Origin: Desulfuromonadaceae bacterium
GTDB taxonomy: Bacteria > Desulfobacterota > Desulfuromonadia > Desulfuromonadales > Desulfuromonadaceae
Direction: 5' to 3'
DNA: 17,113 nucleotides
Assembly: GCA_027065245.1 (NCBI GenBank)
Contig: JAMOOS010000063.1
Span: forward strand, 1-17,113
Shown one piece after another: positions 6,625 to 13,203 of this stretch; position 1 is the stretch's first letter; each line of letters begins with the position of its first letter. Position numbers and translations under genes: made by a program. The notes beneath the pieces are model-generated. The model did not search any database, was not told the origin of the DNA, and worked only from the letters and a program-made list of their open reading frames with translations.

Positions 6625-7138
6625 AAAAATGGATCAAGCTGAACACTTTGCCATCCGGCAGCCGTTTACGCCCGTCGAGAAAATCCAGCTCTACCAGAAA
6701 CGCGCACTCGATAATTTCCGCTTGCAGTTCGTTAACGAGTTCCACCACCGCAGAGACAGTGCCGCCGGTGGCGAGCAGATCATCGACAATCAATACCCGT
6801 TCCCCGGCGCAAAGGGCATCGGCGTGAATTTCGAGAGTATCACTGCCGTATTCCAGTTGATAGCTCTTGGCAATGGTCTGTGCCGGCAGTTTACCTGGTT
6901 TGCGCACCAGGGCGATGCCCACCCCCAGCTTGTATGCCAGCGCCGCGCCAAGGATAAAACCACGCGCGTCGACACCGACAATCTTGTCGATATTTTTATC
7001 CAGATAGCGATGGGAAATCAGGTCAATCATACGCTGGAAATTTTTGCCATCCTGCAACAGGGTGGTAATATCCTTGAATACAATTCCCTTCTTGGGAAAA
7101 TCGGGCACATCGCGAATAATCTGTTTGAGTTCTTCCAC
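6623..7138 (-). CDS. apt: adenine phosphoribosyltransferase
   Basis: Purine salvage enzyme converting adenine and PRPP to AMP, in the cytoplasm. The PRPP-binding signature VLIVDDLLATGGT spans residues 115-127. The N-terminal IRDVPDFPKKGIVFKDIT (8-25) and VGVDARGFILG (54-64) are characteristic of Apt. I chose a GTG start at 7138, which gives 171 aa, the normal length. AAGGAGG sits eight bases before it, and the frame upstream (open to an ATG at 7216) has no family similarity and would contain that site. It is a single-gene unit with its own candidate promoter (7212-7240) and the bidirectional terminator at its end. It faces the tRNA-Arg genes and is divergent from tRNA-Glu. Confidence 0.95.
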   Translation of the reverse strand: MEELKQIIRDVPDFPKKGIVFKDITTLLQDGKNFQRMIDLISHRYLDKNIDKIVGVDARGFILGAALAYKLGVGIALVRKPGKLPAQTIAKSYQLEYGSDTLEIHADALCAGERVLIVDDLLATGGTVSAVVELVNELQAEIIECAFLVELDFLDGRKRLPDGKVFSLIHF

Positions 7139-7160
7139 TGCCTTAACCTCCTTGGATGCG

Positions 7161-7180
7161 GGCAGGCTGAACGTCCTGCC
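7161..7180 (-). other. hairpin in the apt 5' leader
   Basis: GGCAGG (7161-7166) pairs with CCTGCC (7175-7180) across 8 bases. It lies 7 bases upstream of the apt ribosome binding site (AAGGAGG at 7153-7147). It could influence translation, but no alternative structure covering the ribosome binding site is obvious. Confidence 0.4.
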
Positions 7181-7211
7181 ATCTGCGAATGCTGAATGCT
7201 GAACGCCCAAG

Positions 7212-7240
7212 AACATAGCCTAACTGCGCCTGACTGTCCA
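7212..7240 (-). promoter_or_regulatory. candidate apt promoter
   Basis: On the minus strand TGGACA (7240-7235), 17-base spacer, TATGTT (7217-7212). The predicted transcript start is about 65-70 bases before the GTG, leaving a leader that holds a hairpin and a short GAATGCT direct repeat near 7186-7199. Confidence 0.45.
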
Positions 7241-7288
7241 CCGCCACAGCGAGAATGGCGCCGACGATGATTTTGTCATTTTTTTGTC

Positions 7289-7317
7289 TTGACCTGAAGA
7301 TAGTTATTCTTTACTAT
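7289..7317 (+). promoter_or_regulatory. candidate promoter of tRNA-Glu(TTC)
   Basis: TTGACC (7289-7294), 17-base spacer, TACTAT (7312-7317), ending 14 bases before the tRNA. The spacing and position are right for a tRNA promoter. Confidence 0.6.
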
Positions 7318-7331
7318 CGCCACACTTTTAA

Positions 7332-7409
7332 GCGCCCATCGTCTAGCCTGGCCTAGGACACCGCCCTTTCACGGCGGCGACAGGGGTTCGAATCCCCTTG
7401 GGCGTACCA
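7332..7409 (+). tRNA. tRNA-Glu (anticodon TTC)
   Basis: A 78-base cloverleaf: acceptor GCGCCCA (7332-7338) pairs with TGGGCGT (7399-7405, one G-T pair at the end), then A and encoded CCA (7407-7409). The anticodon stem CCGCC/GGCGG has loop CTTTCAC, so the anticodon is TTC (7368-7370). The T arm is AGGGG, loop TTCGAAT, CCCCT. The anticodon arm is identical to that of E. coli tRNA-Glu as I recall it. Confidence 0.96.
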
Positions 7410-7454
7410 TTCAAATTAAACTCTTGTGCTGGCCTGCAGCAGAAGGTTACAGTT

Positions 7455-7491
7455 AAAAGCGGAACCGCCGGTGTGTGGTTGCGCTTTTTTT
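7455..7491 (+). terminator. Rho-independent terminator after tRNA-Glu
   Basis: AAAAGCGGAACC (7455-7466) pairs with GGTTGCGCTTTT (7477-7488) with one mismatch and a 10-base loop, followed by TTT (7489-7491). An in-frame ATG for thrC at 7475 lies inside this terminator, which helps reject that upstream start. Confidence 0.75.
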
Positions 7492-7549
7492 GTCGCCGCC
7501 CGTTCAGGTCAAGTGTCAAGTTTATATGTCGTTTATGGAGAACACAGCT

Positions 7550-8938
7550 ATGCGTTACATAAGTACTCGCGGTCAGGTGGATAATATCTCGTTCAAAGAT
7601 GCGGTAATGATGGGGCTGGCCACCGACGGCGGCCTGCTGCTGCCGGAGAAGATTCCGCTAATCGACGCGCAACAACTCGACGCCTTTGCCAGCATGAGCT
7701 ACGCGCAGATAGCCTTTGCGATCATCTCCCGTTTTACCGGCGACGATTTCCCCGCCGCCGAACTGCGCGCCATCATTGAGCGCTCCTACGCCAGTTTCAC
7801 CCACGCGCAAGTTACGCCGGTGGTGGCAAAAGACGGCATCCACATTCTCGAGCTGTTCCATGGCCCCACCCTGGCGTTCAAGGATGTAGCTCTGCAACTG
7901 CTGGGCAACCTGTTTGAATATCTGCTGGCCGAACGCGACAGCAAAATGAATATTCTCGGCGCCACCTCCGGCGATACCGGCAGCGCCGCCATCTACGGCG
8001 TGCGTGGCAAGGAGCGCATCAACATCTTTATCATGCATCCCCACGGCAAGGTATCGCCGATTCAGGAGATGCAGATGACCACCGTTACCGATGCCAATGT
8101 ATTCAATCTGGCGATAAGGGGAACTTTTGACGACGGTCAGCGGATTATCAAAGAGGTGTTCGGTGATCTGGAATTTAAAGAACGCTATCACCTGGGAGCG
8201 ATAAACTCCATCAACTTCGCCCGGGTACTGGCGCAGATTGTCTACTATTTTTACGCTTTCAGCCGCGTCTGCGGCAGCAGCGACAAGCAGATAGATTTTG
8301 CCGTACCGACCGGCAACTTCGGCGATATTTTTGCCGGATATCTGGCTAAACAGATGGGGCTGCCCATTGGCCGCCTGGTGCTGGCCACCAACGAAAACAA
8401 CATCCTCGAACGCTTTGTCAACGCTGGCGACTATTCTGTCGGCGCGGTGGTGGAAACCCTGTCGCCCTCCATGGATATTCAGATCGCCAGTAATTTTGAG
8501 CGCTATCTGTTCTACCTGCTCGACCGTGACAGCACTAGGCTGAGGCGGACAATGGACGAGTTTGCGGTAACCCACCGCCTTGATTTCTCCACTGCCATCC
8601 GCCAGCGCATAGGCGATGATTTTGTCGCCATGTGTGTGGATACGCAACATACCCTGGCGCAGATGCGCGATTTCCATTCTTCGTGCGGCTACGTTCTCGA
8701 CCCCCACACCGCCGTGGGAGTACACGCTGGCAAACATTTCCAGCGCGATGGTGTTCCCATGGTATGCCTGGCCACAGCACACCCGGCTAAATTTGCCGCT
8801 GCGGTTGAGCAGGCCATCGGCCAGCCGCCGCAGCAACCACAGTCGCTACAGGGCATCGAACAGCGCCCGCGCCGCTGCCAACTGGTAGATGCCGATACTA
8901 CCATCATCAAAAACTATCTGGCCGAAAACGCCATATAA
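7550..8938 (+). CDS. thrC: threonine synthase
   Basis: PLP enzyme making threonine from O-phosphohomoserine, the last step of threonine synthesis. Start MRYISTRGQ and the segment GLATDGGLLLPEKIP are typical. The PLP lysine is K111 in GPTLAFKDVALQLLGN; the phosphate-binding part GATSGDTGSAAIYG follows. The PTGNFGDIFAGYLAKQMG segment is also characteristic. I chose ATG 7550 (462 aa) because the protein then begins at the family's conserved N-terminus and GGAG lies nine bases before it; earlier in-frame ATGs have no ribosome binding site and one falls in the tRNA-Glu terminator. No other threonine synthesis genes are adjacent, but the threonine-consuming enzyme IlvA is encoded 4.3 kb downstream on the other strand. 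No clear promoter was recognised. Confidence 0.96.
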   Translation: MRYISTRGQVDNISFKDAVMMGLATDGGLLLPEKIPLIDAQQLDAFASMSYAQIAFAIISRFTGDDFPAAELRAIIERSYASFTHAQVTPVVAKDGIHILELFHGPTLAFKDVALQLLGNLFEYLLAERDSKMNILGATSGDTGSAAIYGVRGKERINIFIMHPHGKVSPIQEMQMTTVTDANVFNLAIRGTFDDGQRIIKEVFGDLEFKERYHLGAINSINFARVLAQIVYYFYAFSRVCGSSDKQIDFAVPTGNFGDIFAGYLAKQMGLPIGRLVLATNENNILERFVNAGDYSVGAVVETLSPSMDIQIASNFERYLFYLLDRDSTRLRRTMDEFAVTHRLDFSTAIRQRIGDDFVAMCVDTQHTLAQMRDFHSSCGYVLDPHTAVGVHAGKHFQRDGVPMVCLATAHPAKFAAAVEQAIGQPPQQPQSLQGIEQRPRRCQLVDADTTIIKNYLAENAI

Positions 8939-8980
8939 TTCGTTTCCGCAGGCAACAGAGATTGTTAACCGTAACGAAAA

Positions 8981-9358
8981 ATGGAAACCATGCGGACAAT
9001 AATTGTCATTATTCTGGCAGCAGCGATTCTGTTTCTGACCTGGCTCAACTACTCCGGCAGCGATAAACCGGCGCCAGCAGTCCGCCACCTTGTTGCCACC
9101 AAAAAGACCGCCGTGCCACCGGCTCACTCTACCGCCACTACAGCGAGGCCGCTTGATTTGAGTATCAGCAGCGCCACACTGGCCGGGATAAACGAGCGCA
9201 ACGAGCTGCATACCAAAGAGCAAAAAAAGGGGAAAACAACGGCAAGCAACAGCAAAGGTGTCGATATCAGTCCAAAATTACTCTTTAACGACAAGGCAGA
9301 AAAAACCACCGAGATGGTCAATGGCGCCGAGATAAACATAAAAGTGCCTTTTGACTGA
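8981..9358 (+). CDS. small membrane-anchored hypothetical protein
   Basis: I do not recognise this 125-aa protein. It begins with one hydrophobic segment (about residues 6-22, IIVIILAAAILFLTWL) that looks like an uncleaved membrane anchor. The rest is hydrophilic, rich in Ala, Thr, Ser and Lys, with low complexity (30-60) and a more ordered-looking end, LLFNDKAEKTTEMVNGAEIN (100-119). With the N-terminus inside, the tail would face the periplasm. It begins 42 bases after thrC and may be co-transcribed. The ribosome binding site is weak for both the ATG at 8981 and the alternative at 8990. A minus-strand frame across 9124-9390 looks like a shadow. Function unknown; that it is a real gene is moderately likely. 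Confidence 0.5.
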   Translation: METMRTIIVIILAAAILFLTWLNYSGSDKPAPAVRHLVATKKTAVPPAHSTATTARPLDLSISSATLAGINERNELHTKEQKKGKTTASNSKGVDISPKLLFNDKAEKTTEMVNGAEINIKVPFD

Positions 9359-9595
9359 CACCTGCGCCAAAACACCGCCATCACAACCATGTTTTTGTGC
9401 TATTTAACTGCGTCATCACTTTTGTCGTCAGACACAGCGGGGCACAGCACGGCGATGTCGGGCGCAATTATGCTATTTCGGTGATTTTCAACCAGATAAA
9501 GTAGGTAACGTCGCGCGCAGAAACATTTGGCACGCCAAATGCATGTTAATCATCGCAAGAGTTACAAAGCAACACGTTCCAACCATCCTCATTTA
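9359..9595. other. gene gap with no supported coding region
   Basis: Between the small membrane protein and the terminator at the mtaB end. I see an 18-bp palindrome at 9524-9541 and no good promoter pair on either strand. It may be the 3' untranslated part of the upstream transcript or hold a small RNA. Confidence 0.35.
9524..9541. promoter_or_regulatory. 18-bp palindrome in the gap before the mtaB end
   Basis: CATTTGGC (9524-9531) and GCCAAATG (9534-9541) are exact reverse complements around AC. It lies in the 267-base gap 9359-9625, which holds no gene I can support. It could be an operator or hairpin; nothing around it decides which. Confidence 0.4.
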
Positions 9596-9635
9596 AGCCT
9601 CGGTGCTCTCCTCCTTAGCCCGAGGCTATTTTTTT
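9596..9635 (+). terminator. plus-strand terminator overlapping the mtaB end
   Basis: AGCCTCGG (9596-9603) pairs with CCGAGGCT (9620-9627), loop 16 bases, followed by ATTTTTTT. The T-run is only on the plus strand, so it ends a plus-strand transcript: either thrC plus the small gene, or an unannotated RNA within 9359-9595. Its right arm overlaps the mtaB stop codon by two bases. Confidence 0.75.
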
Positions 9636-10918
9636 GCCAGATGACCGAACACCACGCCGTCGCCGCAGGCATCGACAACAACCCGATGACACCTGCCGCC
9701 TGTGATATCGCCGTTACGCACCTGCACCGTCAAATACTCAGCGCTGACACCGCGCCAGCCAGCGGCGCCTGGGTGGTTGGCAAACACCACCTCAACGCAG
9801 GTGCCAATGCGGCTAAACGCATAGGTCTGCCACTTGTGCGCCGCTATTTTGCGTAACTGTGCCGCTCTCTGCCGGGCCGTCCGACCATCTATCTGGCCGG
9901 GCATGGCAGCGGCGGCGGTGCCGCTGCGCCGACTGTAGGGAAACACGTGGGCATAGCTGATGGGCAGTTGCTCCAGCATGTGTACCGTATCGCTATGCTC
10001 GGCGGCACTCTCGCCGGGAAAGGCACAGATTACATCAATACCGATGGCGCAGGCCGGACGACGAGCGGCTATCTCTTCCACCAGGCGGATAAACTCGCCA
10101 CCGGTATAATGACGGTTCATGCGGCGCAGCACACTGTCGCTGCCAGATTGCAATGGAATATGCACATGAGGGCAGAGGCGCGGCTGCGCGGCAATAATAT
10201 CGAGCAGTTCGTCGTCAAACTCCTGCGGTTCCACCGAACCGAGACGGATACGCCCCACAGCGGTATGCTGCAACAGAATGGTAACCAACCGCGCCAGCGA
10301 CAGCGGTTCAGGCAGATCGCGGCCATACTGGCCGATGTGGATACCGGTAAGGACAATCTCATAATAGCCCGCCTTCACCAGCCGCTCCACCTGCGCTACC
10401 ACCTCTTGCGGCGGCACCGAGCGACTGCGCCCGCGCGCATAGGGGATAATACAGTAGGAACAAAAAGAGTTGCAGCCGGTCTGAATCTGCACAAAGGCGC
10501 GGCTGTGCTCGGCAAAAGCGTTGATAGACAGTGGCGGACAGTGGCGGGCGGCGGCAATATCTCCCACCTGCACTGCTGCGCCACCGGTGGTGACAATGGT
10601 ATCGAGGCGGGCTTTCTCCATATTGCCGAACACGCATTCCACCCCCGGCAGCTGGACCAGTTGCCGAGGCTGCAACTGGGCATAGCAGCCGGTCACCAGT
10701 ATCCGGCAGGACGGATTACAGCGTCGGGCCCGACGTATCAGCTTGCGCGACTGCGCATCGCTGGCGGCGGTAACGGTGCAGGTATTAACCACCACCAGAT
10801 CCGCTCCGTGCTCAAAAGGGCACAGGCTATAACCGAGACGCCGCAGCGTTTCCTCCATGGCCGCCGACTCAAACTGGTTGGCCTTGCACCCCAAGGTTAC
10901 CACGCAGGCGCTTTTCAC
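9626..10918 (-). CDS. mtaB: tRNA t6A37 methylthiotransferase MtaB
   Basis: Radical SAM enzyme adding a methylthio group to t6A at position 37 of ANN-decoding tRNAs. At 430 aa it has all three domains. The N-terminal UPF0004 domain has cluster cysteines C11 (VTLGCKANQFES), C47 (NTCTVT) and C78 (VTGCYA). The radical SAM motif is C149-x3-C153-x2-C156 (GCNSFCSYCIIPYARG). The C-terminal part (about 370-428) fits a TRAM RNA-binding domain. TLGCKxNQ at the N-terminus is the mark of MtaB rather than MiaB or RimO. It starts with GTG at 10918, overlapping the mnmA stop by four bases (GTGA), with GGAGG about nine bases before; the open frame upstream to 11272 is inside mnmA and not coding. Translational coupling to mnmA is likely. 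Confidence 0.95.
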   Translation of the reverse strand: MKSACVVTLGCKANQFESAAMEETLRRLGYSLCPFEHGADLVVVNTCTVTAASDAQSRKLIRRARRCNPSCRILVTGCYAQLQPRQLVQLPGVECVFGNMEKARLDTIVTTGGAAVQVGDIAAARHCPPLSINAFAEHSRAFVQIQTGCNSFCSYCIIPYARGRSRSVPPQEVVAQVERLVKAGYYEIVLTGIHIGQYGRDLPEPLSLARLVTILLQHTAVGRIRLGSVEPQEFDDELLDIIAAQPRLCPHVHIPLQSGSDSVLRRMNRHYTGGEFIRLVEEIAARRPACAIGIDVICAFPGESAAEHSDTVHMLEQLPISYAHVFPYSRRSGTAAAAMPGQIDGRTARQRAAQLRKIAAHKWQTYAFSRIGTCVEVVFANHPGAAGWRGVSAEYLTVQVRNGDITGGRCHRVVVDACGDGVVFGHLAKK

Positions 10919-11955
10919 TCGATCCAGCCTCCCCCCACAACCATATCGTCGCGATAAAATACCGCCGCCTGCCCCGGCGTAATACCACTTTGCGGCTGGT
11001 CGAACTCCACCACCAGCCGTTCCGTCTCGACCATCTCCAAACGCGCCGGTGCCGGTTGATGGCGATAACGGATACGGCAATCCACCCTGGTCGGCATCTT
11101 GTCCCACGGCAGTGCCGTAATCACCCGGCCCACCGTCATCTGCCGCCGCAACAAGTGTTCCTTCTCCCCCACCACCACGCGTGCCGCAGCGCTGTCTATA
11201 GCGACAACATACAGGGGCTGATGCCAGGCGATGCCAAGACCGCGCCGCTGACCGATGGTAAAACGATAACAACCGCTGTGCCGTCCCAGCACCCGGCCAT
11301 CAACATGGACAATTTCACCGGCCGGTTGCGCCTGAAGCCGCTGCCGGAGAAACGCGCCGTAATCGTTGGCGGGGATAAAACAGATATCCTGACTTTCGTC
11401 ACTATGCCGTGCCGTAAGGTGATGCTGTCGCGCCAGTTGCTGCACCTGCCCCTTGTCCATCTCTCCTAAAGGCAGCAATACCCGACTGATATCCAGTCCG
11501 CACAGGGGAAACATAAAATAGCTCTGATCTTTGCGCACATCGCGACCGCGTGCCAGCAGCTTCCGTTCCGCAGCGTTGACAATGCGAGCGTAATGGCCGC
11601 TGGCAAGATAATCGACTCCCAGCCGCGGTAGCTGTTCAAGCAGATAACCGAATTTGAAGTGCTGATTGCAATCGACGCACGGGTTAGGCGTAAAACCGCG
11701 CTGATAAGCGTCACAAAACGGCGCGACAACCTGCCTGTCGAACTCGGCGCGACAATCGAAACAATGGAAATCCAGCCCCAGTTCGGCAGCCACAGCAGCG
11801 GCGCCCGCACCGTCGTCAGCGGCGCACAGCAGCATGTGTGCAGCAACAACCTCGTACCCTTGCTGCTGCAACAGCAGAGCCGCTACGGCGGAATCGACCC
11901 CGCCACTGAGCGCCACCAGTACCCGTCCGGCGCCCTGCCGCCGACCGATACCCAT
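10915..11955 (-). CDS. mnmA: tRNA-specific 2-thiouridylase MnmA
   Basis: ATP-dependent thiolase that makes 2-thiouridine at wobble position 34 of tRNA-Glu, -Gln and -Lys. The 346-aa protein has the PP-loop SGGVDS (17-22). The catalytic cysteine is C93 in NPCVDCNQHFKFG, and the persulfide-forming partner is C192 in SQDICFIPAND. The ending GQAAVFYRDDMVVGGGWIE is typical. ATG 11955 shares its A with the last base of the nifS stop (TGATG), giving the usual length; an upstream in-frame ATG at 12000 lies inside nifS and lacks similarity. The neighbour NifS can provide the sulfur, and one of its tRNA substrates, tRNA-Glu(TTC), is encoded in the same window at 7332. Confidence 0.96.
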   Translation of the reverse strand: MGIGRRQGAGRVLVALSGGVDSAVAALLLQQQGYEVVAAHMLLCAADDGAGAAAVAAELGLDFHCFDCRAEFDRQVVAPFCDAYQRGFTPNPCVDCNQHFKFGYLLEQLPRLGVDYLASGHYARIVNAAERKLLARGRDVRKDQSYFMFPLCGLDISRVLLPLGEMDKGQVQQLARQHHLTARHSDESQDICFIPANDYGAFLRQRLQAQPAGEIVHVDGRVLGRHSGCYRFTIGQRRGLGIAWHQPLYVVAIDSAAARVVVGEKEHLLRRQMTVGRVITALPWDKMPTRVDCRIRYRHQPAPARLEMVETERLVVEFDQPQSGITPGQAAVFYRDDMVVGGGWIE

Positions 11956-13172
11956 CAGTGATGATCTTCCTCTATAGCGCACTCGACATAAGTATCGCAC
12001 TCAATGCCATTAAAATCCATCAACATGGGACTCATGGCACGCAATCTGGCAACAACATCGGCAAACACCGCCACCACTTCATCCACTTCAGCAGCAGTGT
12101 TGTGCCGCCCCAGGCTGAAGCGGATACTCGACTGCAATAGGTCGTCCTTAACCCCCATGGCACGCAGCACATGAGAAGCGCCTTCGCTACCGGAACTGCA
12201 GGCGGAACCGGACGAAGCGGCTATGCCATGCATATCCAGATGCAGCAGCAGCCCTTCCCCCTCGACAAAGGCCACGCTGATATTGAGGGTTCCCGGCAAG
12301 CGCTGTTCGGGATGGCCGTTGACTTGCACATGCTCCACCCGCTGCGTAATTCCCTGCTGCAGCCGATCACGCAGGGCGGCCAGGGTATCCGCATCTTCAG
12401 CCAGGCGCGTACGCGCCAGACGGCAGGCAACGCCTAAACCGACAATACCGGGTACATTATGGGTGCCGGCACGCAGACCATACTCTTGATGACCACCGTG
12501 AATGTGCGGGCACAATTCCAGCCCCCGCCGCACATACAAGGCACCAATCCCTTTAGGCGCGCCAATTTTATGACCGGAAATGGTAAGAAGATCAACCCCG
12601 GCGGCATTAACGTCAAGCGCCAGTTTTCCCGCCGCCTGTACTGCATCGCAATGAAAACGCACTCCGTAACGGCTGGCAATTTCACCAATTTCGGCAATCG
12701 GGAATATGGTGCCGGTCTCATTGTTTGCCCACATGACACTGATAAGGATAGTATCGTGATCGATAGCTCTTTCCAGCTGGCGCAAATTAATCATGCCGCG
12801 CCGGTCCACCGGCAGAAAGGTAACCCGAAAGCCGTTTTTCTCGCACCAGCGGCAGGTATCCAGCACCGCCGGATGCTCTACGGCAGTGGTAATAATGTGG
12901 CGACCACCGGCCCGCAACGCCTCACAACTGCCGATAATGGCTAGGTTGTCCCCCTCGCTGCCGCCACCGGTAAACACAATCTCGTCGCTGCGCGCGCCAA
13001 TTAACGCAGCCACCTCAGCGCGGGCGTCATCAACCACCTGTTTTACCTCGCGCCCGGCCCAATGCAGGCTGGACGGATTGCCGAAATTGTCGGTAAAAAA
13101 CGGCAGCATGGCTGCCATTACTTCCTCCTCCACCGGCGTAGTGGCGTTGTTGTCAAAGTATATGCGTTTCAT
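11955..13172 (-). CDS. nifS: cysteine desulfurase (NifS type)
   Basis: PLP enzyme releasing sulfur from cysteine as a protein persulfide, for Fe-S clusters and tRNA thiolation. It has 405 aa. The start MKRIYFDNNATTPV, H100 (VEHPAVLDT), PLP lysine K202 (SGHKIGAPKG) and active cysteine C325 (SSGSACSSGSE, then SHVLRAMGV) are all present; the SACSSGS loop followed by SHVLRAMG is the NifS/IscS group I form, nearer NifS. GGAGGT lies eight bases before the ATG. The last 20 or so residues, with two cysteines and an acidic-His end (EEDHH), go past the normal end of the family and are unexplained. It sits 31 bases after ilvA and overlaps mnmA by one base, so its likely job is sulfur for tRNA modification. 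No iscU/nifU is next to it. Confidence 0.94.
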   Translation of the reverse strand: MKRIYFDNNATTPVEEEVMAAMLPFFTDNFGNPSSLHWAGREVKQVVDDARAEVAALIGARSDEIVFTGGGSEGDNLAIIGSCEALRAGGRHIITTAVEHPAVLDTCRWCEKNGFRVTFLPVDRRGMINLRQLERAIDHDTILISVMWANNETGTIFPIAEIGEIASRYGVRFHCDAVQAAGKLALDVNAAGVDLLTISGHKIGAPKGIGALYVRRGLELCPHIHGGHQEYGLRAGTHNVPGIVGLGVACRLARTRLAEDADTLAALRDRLQQGITQRVEHVQVNGHPEQRLPGTLNISVAFVEGEGLLLHLDMHGIAASSGSACSSGSEGASHVLRAMGVKDDLLQSSIRFSLGRHNTAAEVDEVVAVFADVVARLRAMSPMLMDFNGIECDTYVECAIEEDHH

Positions 13173-13203
13173 GGCTATCTACCTCCATGATAAATAATGA
13201 TAG

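Noticed and set aside
7658..8836. Minus-strand open frame of 392 codons opposite thrC
   Set aside because: Shadow of thrC, which has the PLP lysine and all family motifs in the other frame.
10919..11272. N-terminal extension of mtaB
   Set aside because: The extension lies in another frame of mnmA, shows no conserved sequence, and the GTG at 10918 has a ribosome binding site and the expected TLGCK start.
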